The notes under the pieces were generated by a model that was not told the origin of the DNA, made no database searches, and saw nothing but the letters and a program-made list of their open reading frames with translations. Positions 34,426 to 43,258 of a DNA stretch of 64,000 bases are shown piece by piece. The stretch lies in contig JAJDDT010000102.1 of assembly GCA_029260165.1 (NCBI GenBank), positions 62,001 to 126,000 on the forward strand, given 5' to 3'. The translations under genes and the position numbers were made by a program. This stretch comes from Phycisphaerae bacterium (lineage in GTDB: Bacteria; Planctomycetota; Phycisphaerae; UBA1845). The first letter of the stretch is position 1. Each line of letters starts with the position of its first letter.

Positions 34426-35199
34426 GTGGCCACCACCACCGAATCCGCATTGCTCCGCGCGACCCAGGCCCATCGTCTTTTGCTGAGCGAATCGGAGAGT
34501 TTGGACTGGGGGATCGCCTACACGTCGGAACGATTTGCGAATGTGACAACAGCCAATCAGTTCCGCGAGATTATCATCGAGGGGGAGACCGGGTTTGAAA
34601 CCGTTTTCGACGCCGTCGAGGATTACTACGCTCAGCGAGGTTTGACGTGTCATTCATGGGCACCTGCCGTGGATCAGGATGTGGGTCCGTTCGATGCGTT
34701 CCTGTCTGCCAGGGGGTTCGATCGCCGCGATGATCACGCCATGTTGGTTCGCCAATGGGCAAGCGTCGAGGCGACCGGTGATATTCGCGTCCTGCCCGCG
34801 CGCGCGATGCGCAAGACGCTGACCACTGTTCTCGAGGAGCGCTTCGGGAGCGGCGAGGAACATGTGCAGTCGCGCGATGCGGTGATTGAGCGACTGGATG
34901 ACGCCTCCCTGAATGGACTTGTTGCGACAAAAGACGGGATGCCGGCTGGTTACGCCATGTTTTTCGAGGTCGGTGACATCGGATGCGTCACCGATGTTTA
35001 CGTCGTGCGGGAGACGCGTCGGCGTGGCGTTGGGACCGCATTGGTTGACCACGCCTTGAAACTCGCGCGGCGGTTGGCGTTGCGTGTTAGCGGTGCCCGC
35101 GTGCCCAGGAAAAACGAAGCGGCTGTCGCGTTGTTTGGCAAACTCGGGATGGCCCCCGACGGTACGCTGACCGAATTCGTTCGGTCCGGGAGCGGATGA
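34426..35199 (+). CDS. GNAT-family acetyltransferase
   Basis: A 257-residue protein with a C-terminal GNAT domain. DIGCVTDVYVVRETRRRGVG followed by TALVDHALKLA is motif A with the acetyl-CoA loop (RRRGVG), and NEAAVALFGKLGM is motif B. The N-terminal 120 residues resemble a second, degenerate GNAT fold and may bind substrate. It starts with GTG five bases after gatA and is followed three bases later by the amidohydrolase gene, so all belong to one operon. The acceptor is unknown; protein N-termini, amino acids or small amines are all possible. Confidence 0.83.
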   Translation: MATTTESALLRATQAHRLLLSESESLDWGIAYTSERFANVTTANQFREIIIEGETGFETVFDAVEDYYAQRGLTCHSWAPAVDQDVGPFDAFLSARGFDRRDDHAMLVRQWASVEATGDIRVLPARAMRKTLTTVLEERFGSGEEHVQSRDAVIERLDDASLNGLVATKDGMPAGYAMFFEVGDIGCVTDVYVVRETRRRGVGTALVDHALKLARRLALRVSGARVPRKNEAAVALFGKLGMAPDGTLTEFVRSGSG

Positions 35200-35202
35200 C
35201 GC

Positions 35203-36429
35203 ATGATTCTTCGCGCGAGATGGGTCATCCCGGTCGATCGTCCACCCATCAAGAACGGTGCCGTCCGGATTCAGGGTTCGTGTGTGGCAGAAGTTGGATC
35301 AGCCAGGGACATCAGCGGCAAGCCCAATGTCGATTTTGTGGATACAGCCATCCTTCCCGGATTCGTCAATGCGCACACACATCTCGAATTGACGCATCTT
35401 CACGACAGGGTTCCGCCGTCGCGCGATTTTACCGGTTGGTTGCGACGGTTGCGCGAGGCGACACACGGATTCTCCGAGTCTGACGAAACGCTGGGGCAGT
35501 CTGCGCTCGAGGGCATGAGGTTGTCCCTTGAGGCTGGCGTGACGACCGTTGGAGATATCTCCTCTCGTCCGCGTGTGACACGATCTCTTCTGAATCACGG
35601 ACCGATGCGCGTGGTATCGTTTGGCGAGGTTATCGCAATGGGGCGAATCCGAAAACATCTGCAAAGTCGCATCGAATCGGCGTTGGATGAGACCCATGTG
35701 ACCGAACACCTGTCGATAGGCGTCTCGCCGCACGCGCCCTACACTGTTGAGACCGAGGGGTTCGACGCATGCAGCGAGCACGCCGATCGGGGCAATCTGC
35801 CGGTCTGCGTCCATGCCTGTGAAACGCGTGCGGAACGTCGGTACACCGAAAAAGGAGACGGTCCGTTTCGCGACTATCTCAAAGACCTCGGCGTGTGGGA
35901 TGACGGGGCCGGATGTCCGGAACTAAGCCCGATTGCGTGGTTGAAACAATGCAACGTCCTCGGACCGCGAACCCTTCTCGCCCACGCCAATTACCTGGAA
36001 TCATCCGACATTGATCTTCTGGTCCGGTCCGGGACGCACGTCGTTTACTGTCCGCGTACGCACGCAGCCTTCGAGCACGAACCGCATCCGTACAACCAGC
36101 TTCTCAGGAAGGGCGTCAACGTGTGCGTTGGTACGGACAGCCTCGCATCGAACCCATCGCTGTCGGTGTTGGAGGAATTGCGATATGTGCGCGCCAACGA
36201 CGGTGAGATTTCGTCGCAGACACTTCTCGAAATGGGCAACCTGAACCCGGCCGGAGCGATGGGCTTGTCGCAATGTTGCGGAACCATCTCCGTCGGGAAA
36301 CGCGCTGACCTCGCGATCGTCCCGCTCGACCACGCAGGGCCAATCGATCCGGTCGAAAACGTATTGTCATCGACGCAGCAGGTGATGGCGGTCTACGCCA
36401 ACGGTCGCCTGCCTGCCAGGACGCGATGA
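35203..36429 (+). CDS. amidohydrolase of the ATZ/TRZ (cytosine-deaminase-like) group
   Basis: A 408-residue metal-dependent hydrolase. Metal ligands and catalytic residues are visible in order: HTHLE (LPGFVNAHTHLE), a histidine in SPHAPYTVE, another in CVHACET, a further one in LLAHANYL, and the aspartate in VGTDSLASNPSLSVLEELR. The N- and C-terminal beta strands form the usual composite domain (GKRADLAIVPLD). Within the group it looks like the deaminases acting on adenosine-type nucleosides, such as aminodeoxyfutalosine deaminase of the futalosine menaquinone route or 5'-methylthioadenosine/SAH deaminase. That route is common in planctomycetes, but no other menaquinone gene is present to confirm it. 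Confidence 0.85.
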   Translation: MILRARWVIPVDRPPIKNGAVRIQGSCVAEVGSARDISGKPNVDFVDTAILPGFVNAHTHLELTHLHDRVPPSRDFTGWLRRLREATHGFSESDETLGQSALEGMRLSLEAGVTTVGDISSRPRVTRSLLNHGPMRVVSFGEVIAMGRIRKHLQSRIESALDETHVTEHLSIGVSPHAPYTVETEGFDACSEHADRGNLPVCVHACETRAERRYTEKGDGPFRDYLKDLGVWDDGAGCPELSPIAWLKQCNVLGPRTLLAHANYLESSDIDLLVRSGTHVVYCPRTHAAFEHEPHPYNQLLRKGVNVCVGTDSLASNPSLSVLEELRYVRANDGEISSQTLLEMGNLNPAGAMGLSQCCGTISVGKRADLAIVPLDHAGPIDPVENVLSSTQQVMAVYANGRLPARTR

Positions 36430-36454
36430 CACCGGCGAGCCTGTAGCAGCAGGG

Positions 36455-37762
36455 TCAAACGGGTCGATGGTCGGGCGATTCCTCCCGCCACAATCGGTAA
36501 TACCAAACCGAACTTGCGACGCAAAGAACGCACGCGACGCCCCAAACGCCCCAACCCGTCAGCGACCAAAGCAGCGTCCCCAAAAACGGAGCCGTCATCC
36601 CGCGCAGACCGGTCAACGTTTGATGCACCCCCATGTACAGCTCGGCATTTTCACGCGTCGCAAAATGCAGGTGTCCCAGATTCCACGCCAACGTCCCGCC
36701 CCCGCGATGCAGGCCATGGAAAATCGCTCGTACCGCGAGCAATCCGATCGCAACGTTGACGAAACCCGGCGAGCGAACAACGAGCATCGCGGCGGTCATC
36801 CCGCACAACAATCCGATCGACGCACAGGCTCCCGTGAAAATACGCATCCGGGTCACACCGACACGATCAAGATACGATCCCCAGCGTCGAATCGAGGCAA
36901 ACATGAACACGTTCGCAATCACGTCGGCCAACAGGAACGTGGCGAGATAACCGGCAACGTGCTCGTCCAGAATCAGTACCAACGCCGGTGCGATCATCTG
37001 CACACCGGTCCCGAGCAGCATCTGTGCGCCGAGGTAGCGGGCATACCGGCGGTCCTGACGCAGCACGCCATACAGCTCGGAAAACACACTTCGCGGTGAA
37101 ATCAACATGCCCAGCTTGTATCGCCGGCCCGTATCAGAATCCGTTTCACCAGCCCCTGCCGATACCGATTTTACATGCCGCAGGTCCGCCCGTTCCCGAC
37201 GAATTTGAATCCGCTGCAGGATGACCATCGCCACCAACCCGGACACGGCTGCGGCCGGATAGACAAACCGGTACAACCCCGGATCGTGGTCAAACAGCAA
37301 CGAAACCGTCGTAATCGTTGCAAGCCCCATCACCATCCGCAACGCCTGCAACCTCGCCGCGATCGTCCCCCGAACGTCACCCGGGTAATTGTGTCGCCAC
37401 ATGGCTGATCGAATCGTCACCACGCCCGCCATGAAAATCTGCGCGCACGCCATTTGCGCAACGAACAGAATCCCGCCCCATTCCGACAACGGCACCATCG
37501 CGACCGTCGCCAGACTCAACGCCACCCCCGACCCAAACAACGTTGCCAATCGCAACTTCGGACGACCCGCCGCCAACATCCCCCACACAGAGGCGAACAG
37601 AAGCGAACCGATCGGCGTCGCCGTCGCAGCCGTCATCAACCACGGACCGGCTCCAAACGTCTTGGTCACGATGACCGCGCACGCGTTCCCTTCCACCAGT
37701 CCCGCCAATACGCCCCACGGCAACAGATGCAGAAACTCGTACCGATAGTTCCGCCGCGTCAT
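36455..37762 (-). CDS. major facilitator superfamily protein
   Basis: A polytopic membrane protein of about 435 residues with 11-12 helices split by a polar central loop (around residue 190-220), as in MFS carriers. The opening MTRRNYRYEFLHLLPWGVLA resembles the N-terminus of planctomycete MFS proteins as I recall them. ATG at 37762 is chosen; a longer reading from TTG at 37891 would overlap the divergent antiporter gene. The substrate is unknown. No sequence feature links it to drug, sugar or nucleotide transport, and the usual MFS loop 2-3 motif is weak. Confidence 0.8.
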   Translation of the reverse strand: MTRRNYRYEFLHLLPWGVLAGLVEGNACAVIVTKTFGAGPWLMTAATATPIGSLLFASVWGMLAAGRPKLRLATLFGSGVALSLATVAMVPLSEWGGILFVAQMACAQIFMAGVVTIRSAMWRHNYPGDVRGTIAARLQALRMVMGLATITTVSLLFDHDPGLYRFVYPAAAVSGLVAMVILQRIQIRRERADLRHVKSVSAGAGETDSDTGRRYKLGMLISPRSVFSELYGVLRQDRRYARYLGAQMLLGTGVQMIAPALVLILDEHVAGYLATFLLADVIANVFMFASIRRWGSYLDRVGVTRMRIFTGACASIGLLCGMTAAMLVVRSPGFVNVAIGLLAVRAIFHGLHRGGGTLAWNLGHLHFATRENAELYMGVHQTLTGLRGMTAPFLGTLLWSLTGWGVWGVACVLCVASSVWYYRLWREESPDHRPV

Positions 37763-37852
37763 GTACGGCAGCGATTGTGCACCGATCAAATCCAAATCCG
37801 AAAACTCCCAACCGGGACCACGCCGCCGCGACGGTAGCCCGACCCACGCACC

Positions 37853-39712
37853 ATGACAACCCGACAAATCCCGTTGACGTTTCACCCACAACCCGCCAGG
37901 CTAACCGGCGTGCTGACCGAACCAAAAGTCAATTATTACCGCCGCGTCTCCCTCATTGCCCTCGTGGCGACGCTCGCCGTCGGATCGGTCACGCAGTTCG
38001 GCTGGTCGCAACCGGAAGACATCCCAACCCCGCCCGAAGCCGTCGCGACCGAATCAGATCAACCACAACAGGACGTCGTTCTCAAAGACCCCACATCCTA
38101 TGGCTACTGGGTTTTCGCACCCGCGCTCGCGACCATCCTCATCGCCGTCATCGTCCGACAGGTCGTCCCCGCACTCGTCATCGGCATCCTGCTCGCCGCC
38201 TACATGATGCTCCCCTGCATGGACCACGTTACGCAATTCGGCGACCGCGCCTGGGTCGCCGGCATCCGCGTCGCTGTCGAAAAATACGTCATCGGAGGTG
38301 TCGGACAGGTTGAAGACGGCCGGTTGAATCCAGGCCGACTCCAGGTCATCGTTTTCACCCTCCTCATCGGTGGCATGGTCGGCGTCATCAGTGCCAACGG
38401 CGGCACCCGCGCCCTCGTCAATCGCGTCGCTCAATTCGCGTCAACATCCCGCAAGGGGCAGTTGGCAGCCTGGCTCGCGGGCATGGTCGTCTTCTTCGAC
38501 GACTACGCCAACTCGATGCTCGTAGGCCCGACCATGCGACCCATGTTCGACAAACTCAAAATCTCCCGAGCCAAACTCGCCTACATCGTCGATTCCACAG
38601 CCGCCCCCGTCGCATCCATCGCGATGATCGGCACATGGATCGGGGCCGAACTCGGTTTCATCCAGGACGGATTAACCGCAGCCACGGGGCAACTGCCGGA
38701 CTACCTCGCAACCATCGACAGGCAGACCGTTTTCTACCAAAGCATCCCTTACCGATTCTACGCAATCCTTGCGCTATGGATGGTCCTCGTCATCGCGCTC
38801 TCCGGTCGCGACTTCGGCCCCATGCGAAAATCAGAATCCCGCGCACTCGCCGACGATCCGGACGCTGGCACAACCACCCCGGAAAAAGAAATTCCCGCAA
38901 CCTCCGCATGGCTGGCCGGACTACCGATCCTCGTCCTTGTCGGCGCAACCCTCGTCATCCTCTACTGCACAGGCTTCGCAGCATTGGGCGACGACGAACC
39001 AACCATCGGAAACATCATCCAAAACGCCGACTCCTACATTGCTATCCTCTACGGCGCCATCGCATCACTCTCCGTCGCAGCCATCCTCTCGTTTGTCACC
39101 CGCGCCTGCTCGGTCCGCGATGCCTTCGACGGCGCGCTCGACGGCATGTCCCGCATGTTCCCCGCCGTTGTCGTCCTTGTTCTCGCATGGGCACTTTCGA
39201 CTGCCACAACAGACCTCAAACTCGGGGATGTCGCATCCGAATACATCAGGTCTGCCGATTTCGGTCGTGAATGGCTTCCCCTGCTCATCTTCGTCGGTGC
39301 TGCCATCGTCTCCTTCGCCACGGGAACAAGCTGGGGCACCATGGGCATTCTCACCCCCGTCGCGGTTCAGGTGTCTGCCACCCTCGTCGGCGACATGCCC
39401 CAGGATCAAGGCCTGCAACTCTTCTACGCATCCGTCGGCAGCGTTCTGGCAGGGGCCATCTTCGGCGATCACTGCTCGCCCATCAGCGACACCACCGTTC
39501 TCTCATCCATCGCATGCAACTGTCGCGTCGAGGAACACGTCTGGACGCAAATGCCCTACGCACTCATCACCGCCGTCGTCGCAATGGCCGCCGGAAACTA
39601 TCTGTGCATGCACTACAACCAACCGCACTGGGTAGGCCTCACCGCAGGTGCAGCGGCCTTATTGTTGATCGTTCTCGTCGTCGGTCGCAAACCGGACCCC
39701 CGCAGTGCGTGA
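37853..39712 (+). CDS. NhaC-family Na+/H+ antiporter-like transporter
   Basis: A membrane protein of up to 619 residues with about 13 helices. The first hydrophobic stretch (SLIALVATLAVGSVTQFGW) may be a signal peptide, followed by an acidic linker. Family motifs include GMVVFFDDYANSMLVGPTMRP, with charged residues inside the membrane, and GTSWGTMGILTPVAVQ. GAIFGDHCSPISDTT near the end is the strongest NhaC-family signature. It would exchange Na+ (or a carboxylate) for protons. Neither the ATG at 37853 nor the in-frame GTG at 37910 has a strong ribosome site; the GTG start would leave the hydrophobic segment close to the N-terminus. Confidence 0.88.
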   Translation: MTTRQIPLTFHPQPARLTGVLTEPKVNYYRRVSLIALVATLAVGSVTQFGWSQPEDIPTPPEAVATESDQPQQDVVLKDPTSYGYWVFAPALATILIAVIVRQVVPALVIGILLAAYMMLPCMDHVTQFGDRAWVAGIRVAVEKYVIGGVGQVEDGRLNPGRLQVIVFTLLIGGMVGVISANGGTRALVNRVAQFASTSRKGQLAAWLAGMVVFFDDYANSMLVGPTMRPMFDKLKISRAKLAYIVDSTAAPVASIAMIGTWIGAELGFIQDGLTAATGQLPDYLATIDRQTVFYQSIPYRFYAILALWMVLVIALSGRDFGPMRKSESRALADDPDAGTTTPEKEIPATSAWLAGLPILVLVGATLVILYCTGFAALGDDEPTIGNIIQNADSYIAILYGAIASLSVAAILSFVTRACSVRDAFDGALDGMSRMFPAVVVLVLAWALSTATTDLKLGDVASEYIRSADFGREWLPLLIFVGAAIVSFATGTSWGTMGILTPVAVQVSATLVGDMPQDQGLQLFYASVGSVLAGAIFGDHCSPISDTTVLSSIACNCRVEEHVWTQMPYALITAVVAMAAGNYLCMHYNQPHWVGLTAGAAALLLIVLVVGRKPDPRSA

Positions 39713-39748
39713 ATTCTTCATGACACACCGCCGGAATTCCTACCCAGC

Positions 39749-39777
39749 TTGACACATCACCAGCCCGTCGCCAGAAT
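39749..39777 (+). promoter_or_regulatory. sigma70-like promoter for the coiled-coil gene
   Basis: A perfect TTGACA (39749-39754) and CAGAAT (39772-39777) with 17-base spacing, about 70 bases before the ATG at 39849. Confidence 0.55.
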
Positions 39778-39848
39778 CCGGTGTCCTGAAAGGTAACAAC
39801 CCAACCGGCGTTGTTTGCGGAGTTTCCCCACGAGCGGAGTGAATCACC

Positions 39849-41261
39849 ATGGCTCAATCGAGGCCCCCGTCACGAGGCGGTTTTACACCAGTTCATTTCT
39901 GGATGATCGGGTTTGTCTTTCTCTGGCTGGCGTCCACCGTCCTGCTCGTTCTGTTGTACACAGACCAGGAAGGACTCCAGAACCGAATCACCGCGCTGGA
40001 AGGCGAAAACTCAAAACTCGTGCGCTCCGGTGACAAGAACCTCCCGTGGTACAGCCAGGCTGACGCGCGCGGCGATTCGATGGCGAAACTGTGCGAGGAT
40101 GCCAGAATGCAGATCGCCAAACTGGCTGTCGGACCCGACGCCCAGCCCGGTGAGGACTACGAAACGGTCAAAAATCGCGTCACGCCGCTGACGAACCAGA
40201 TCATCAATGATGGTCTCGTCGAAGAAACCGCCTCCCTTGAATCCGTCGAGCTGCTCCCAGCCATGACGGTGTTGTACGAGTCTTTCAAGAGCGAACGATC
40301 GCGTCGTCTCAGTGCGGAAGATCGGTCAGCCCAGCTTGAGCAGGATATGCAGGCGAATGTCCAGGCGTTGGAGACGCTGAGATCGGAATTCGACACCGCC
40401 TCCGATCGCCTGAGCAGGCAGGTTGCCAAAATGGAGGCGGATCGCACGGACTACGCCACCACAAGAGACGGCGAGGTTGACGAGCTTGAACGCGGCCTTG
40501 ATCAGATGCGCCAGGATTTCTCGCGGGATTTGCAGGAACAACGCAACGTTGCGGCGGAGGAACGGCAGCGATTGGAGGAACTGCAGGTTCGATTCGCCGA
40601 AATTCGCGCAAAACTGGGCGAACTACAAATCACACCGGGGGAGAATCTGACCGCCCGCCGTGCCGACGGGCAGGTGATTTACGCACCCAAAGGGTCTGAC
40701 ATGGTGTCGATCAATCTTGGAAAGGCTCATCAGTTGACGCCGGGTTTGCAGTTTGCGGTGTATCCATACACCGGTATTCCTGCCAACGGGCAGGCCAAGG
40801 CGAGGATTGAAGTGACACGAATCAACGATTCGACGGCGGAGTGCCGGATCGTTGCGATCGATCGGACCGAGGTTCTGATTGAGGGGGATGTGGTGGCCAA
40901 CCCGGTTTACGATCCCCGTCGCCCGCTTCGATTCCACGTCGTCGGGGTTTTTGATCTCGACGGTGACGGTGTTGATGACCCCGACGGGGGTGCCCAGATC
41001 AGAGGGTTGATCAGGGACTGGGGCGGACATGTGCTCGACGAGCTTTCAACGCGGGTCGATTTTCTCGTGATAGGCTACACACCCGTGATTCCCAAATTTC
41101 TTTCCGGTGATTCGCAGGGCAGGCGTGATCCGGGACAGTCGGCGCGTGAGAAGCAATTCGAGCAACAACTGGACCGATACGAACAGGCTGTTCGCACAGC
41201 CAACGATTTGTCCATTCCGATTCTGACGCAGGATATGCTGACGAGTTTTCTCGGATATTAG
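39849..41261 (+). CDS. membrane-anchored coiled-coil protein with BRCT-like C-terminus
   Basis: A 470-residue protein. A short cytoplasmic tail is followed by one helix (FWMIGFVFLWLASTVLLVLL) and then about 220 residues of heptad-rich coiled coil (ENSKL to AKLGELQ). A beta-rich middle domain (residues about 265-350) follows. The last 110 residues resemble a BRCT fold: LRFHVVGVFDLDGDG, a helix with IRGLIRDWGGHVLDE, RVDFLVIGYTP, and a final LSIPILTQDMLTSFL. It is the only gene of its transcription unit. It could link the membrane to phosphoproteins or to DNA-bound partners, but the BRCT call is my reading of spacing and hydrophobic pattern and is not certain. Confidence 0.7.
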   Translation: MAQSRPPSRGGFTPVHFWMIGFVFLWLASTVLLVLLYTDQEGLQNRITALEGENSKLVRSGDKNLPWYSQADARGDSMAKLCEDARMQIAKLAVGPDAQPGEDYETVKNRVTPLTNQIINDGLVEETASLESVELLPAMTVLYESFKSERSRRLSAEDRSAQLEQDMQANVQALETLRSEFDTASDRLSRQVAKMEADRTDYATTRDGEVDELERGLDQMRQDFSRDLQEQRNVAAEERQRLEELQVRFAEIRAKLGELQITPGENLTARRADGQVIYAPKGSDMVSINLGKAHQLTPGLQFAVYPYTGIPANGQAKARIEVTRINDSTAECRIVAIDRTEVLIEGDVVANPVYDPRRPLRFHVVGVFDLDGDGVDDPDGGAQIRGLIRDWGGHVLDELSTRVDFLVIGYTPVIPKFLSGDSQGRRDPGQSAREKQFEQQLDRYEQAVRTANDLSIPILTQDMLTSFLGY

Positions 41262-41989
41262 CGACGGAAGTGGTTTTCGCAGGCGGTTCGATTGCCGTTG
41301 AAGAAACCGGCGCTGGTCAGGGCTGCACAACCTCCGTTGTCACCGGAAAGCGGGTTTCGGCGGACGGTGAAAATGTTGCGGTTCGGGTTGGCGAATCCCA
41401 GACCTGAGGCGCGCCCCTGCTGCAAACCCGGTTTTCCCACGACGGCTCGGCTGAACCTCGCCTGAGGCGGGGCAGTGAGTTCGGGTCTGCCGACGATCCC
41501 GCCGGTGGTGGCAGATTGGGATGCCTGCTGTGCGACAGATTCCTGGCCCGTTGTTCCCAGGGATGCGATACCGAGCGCAAGCAGCGTTATCTGCTGGATT
41601 TGCACGCTCGGGGCGGTGTACTGCCTCCTGGACGGTTTACCTGATTTACCCTTGTTCGGCGCGATCGGCTCGCCTTTTATGCCCTCCCCCTTCTTGTCGT
41701 TCGGCGTGCCCTGTTGGGGTTTGTCGGGATTGGCCTGGGTGTTGGACTCGGATTGGGTTGCAGCGGGCGGTTTGGGTTGTAACTTCTTTTGCGGACCGGG
41801 GTTAGGGTCCGGCTGGTGATTGTCCCGGATGGGGCTGAAATCGGCAGCGAGGACAACCAGGGAATCCTGCTGCGTTGCAAGGTCACTGCGCAAATCAGGG
41901 TGATAGAAAACCCGCGAGGATTGACAGCCTGTTGTAGCCATCGCAACGGCAACAACCAATACGGTCGATAATGTCCGGATCACGTTCAT
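41258..41989 (-). CDS. lipoprotein of unknown function
   Basis: A 243-residue protein starting MNVIRTLSTVLVVAVAMATTGCQSS, of which residues 1-22 are a lipoprotein signal with lipobox TTGC; it should be lipid-anchored in the envelope. A Pro/Lys/Gln-rich linker (about residues 60-130) follows, then a short hydrophobic helix and an Ala/Gly-rich end (NGGCAALTSAGFFNGNRTAC). No domain is recognised. The ATG at 41989 has GAGGAGG seven bases upstream. Its stop overlaps the convergent gene's stop by four bases. Confidence 0.75.
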   Translation of the reverse strand: MNVIRTLSTVLVVAVAMATTGCQSSRVFYHPDLRSDLATQQDSLVVLAADFSPIRDNHQPDPNPGPQKKLQPKPPAATQSESNTQANPDKPQQGTPNDKKGEGIKGEPIAPNKGKSGKPSRRQYTAPSVQIQQITLLALGIASLGTTGQESVAQQASQSATTGGIVGRPELTAPPQARFSRAVVGKPGLQQGRASGLGFANPNRNIFTVRRNPLSGDNGGCAALTSAGFFNGNRTACENHFRR

Positions 41990-42289
41990 AGACAAGCCTC
42001 CTCTGTGGTCTCCCCGTTGAAACATACGATACCCGGACGCAAAAGTCGGCCACTTTTTGATTAAATTTTTGTTGTAATTATTGCAGCGTCGATTCCTGCG
42101 CCCAAACGCGTTCAACATACCGGTCGGCCACTCGCCCGTCCGGTGCTCCATGACGGATGAATTAACGCCTCACAAGCACATGGGTGGCCCACCTCTTTAG
42201 AAGTGGGGACTCGATTGCTGGTTTGGATCCGACTCCCCCACGGCTGAAGCCATGTGCCCCCCAACCATCGTACGACGAGTCACGACGCA
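41990..42289. other. intergenic region with AT-rich upstream block and inverted repeat
   Basis: No gene seen. 42052-42082 is a markedly AT-rich run upstream of the lipoprotein gene, a possible promoter or UP-type element. 42180-42263 is a pair of inverted repeat arms described separately. Confidence 0.6.
42181..42263. repeat. inverted pair of a second dispersed repeat
   Basis: The left arm (42181-42216, starting GGGTGGCCCACC) and the right arm (42227-42263, ending ATGTGCCCCCC) are roughly 70 percent complementary over about 35 bases. The left arm aligns with 4484-4522 in the same orientation (GGGTGGCCCAxxxCTTxAG then GTGGGGxxACTCG or GTGGGGGAGTCG). Confidence 0.6.
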
Positions 42290-43249
42290 TTAGATGCCTG
42301 CACCAAAATCGTCGTTTTCCTCCTGCGCGGGCGGAGGTGGTGGTGGAGCAACCGGTGGTGGTGTTGGGCGAGGTTTGCGCACCACGGGTTTGGCTGCGTC
42401 GCTCTGCGTGCGTTCGCGGTTCTCGCGCGATGGTTCCCTTTCCCGTTTTTCCTCCCGCCCCTGACTGCGTTGGTCTCGTTTGTCGGACGTTTGTCGCGAC
42501 CGGTCACCACCGCGTTCTGATCGCTGATTTTGAGGCTTCTCCTGCCTGGTGTTGTCGCGCAGCCGACCACCGAAGGAACCCGCGCGGGCTGGTTTCCTTC
42601 GCTTTTCACCCGAGGTGCGTTTCAAATCCTCGATCAACGCGTTGTAGTCGTCGGAGCCAAAATCATCCTCCGACGCGTCCGCGTCGTCGTCGTCATCGTC
42701 AACGTCTTCGTAGCTATCGTCTTCGTAGTTTTCGTCCTGGTGCTCGTAGTCGTCCTCGGCGATCTCTGTCGCCCCCCCCCGATCTTCATGCTCATCCGAT
42801 CCGTACTCGTCGGATTCGAACCTCTCGTTTTCATCAACATCAGCATCGATGTCCACGGGTTCGTACCCAGGCTCATCCGCTCTGCCTATTTCCTCCTTGA
42901 ACGCTTCAACGATGCGTTCCTGCATATCCTGGCGACATCGCGTGTTGATCGGGTGTGCGATGTCGGCGTGGAGCTTGGTTCTTCCGAGGTCGTCGCGTCC
43001 CGCCCGGTCACGATCAAGCTCATGACCGCAATCGTTGCAATACCGCGCGCGAAGGTGATTCTTGCCACCGCAACCCGGACACCGGTCCGCCAGTTTCCGC
43101 GACGGCATTGCGACGAACGTGCCCGTTGTGCCATCGATAATCTTGATGTCCCGGATTACAAAATCCCCATCGAGCGTCACCGAACAAAACGCTTTCAGTC
43201 TGTCCGAAGGGTTGGGAATCAATTTCACGCGAATTTCAGAAATATCCAT
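42290..43249 (-). CDS. spoVG: SpoVG-family protein with inserted zinc ribbon and long charged tail
   Basis: A 319-residue protein, over three times the usual SpoVG length. Residues 1-52 match SpoVG (ISEIRVKLIP, LDGDFVIRDIKIIDG, GTFVAMPSRK). A four-cysteine zinc ribbon (CPGCGGKNHLRARYCNDCG) interrupts the fold at residues 57-75, and the SpoVG end resumes with HADIAHPIN at about 94-102. Beyond residue 125 lies an acidic stretch rich in Glu, Asp and Tyr, then a basic Arg/Gln-rich part and a Pro-rich end, probably disordered. SpoVG binds RNA or DNA and regulates genes in Firmicutes. It lies 9 bases after ispE on the same strand, an order also seen near spoVG in Bacillus. The insert may alter nucleic-acid specificity. 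Confidence 0.9.
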   Translation of the reverse strand: MDISEIRVKLIPNPSDRLKAFCSVTLDGDFVIRDIKIIDGTTGTFVAMPSRKLADRCPGCGGKNHLRARYCNDCGHELDRDRAGRDDLGRTKLHADIAHPINTRCRQDMQERIVEAFKEEIGRADEPGYEPVDIDADVDENERFESDEYGSDEHEDRGGATEIAEDDYEHQDENYEDDSYEDVDDDDDDADASEDDFGSDDYNALIEDLKRTSGEKRRKPARAGSFGGRLRDNTRQEKPQNQRSERGGDRSRQTSDKRDQRSQGREEKREREPSRENRERTQSDAAKPVVRKPRPTPPPVAPPPPPPAQEENDDFGAGI

Positions 43250-43258
43250 GGTGCGTCC

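Noticed and set aside
42184-42300. tRNA-like fold near 42200
   Set aside because: The GGTTTGGATCC stretch resembles a T arm, but no acceptor stem or anticodon arm can be built; it belongs to the inverted repeat pair.
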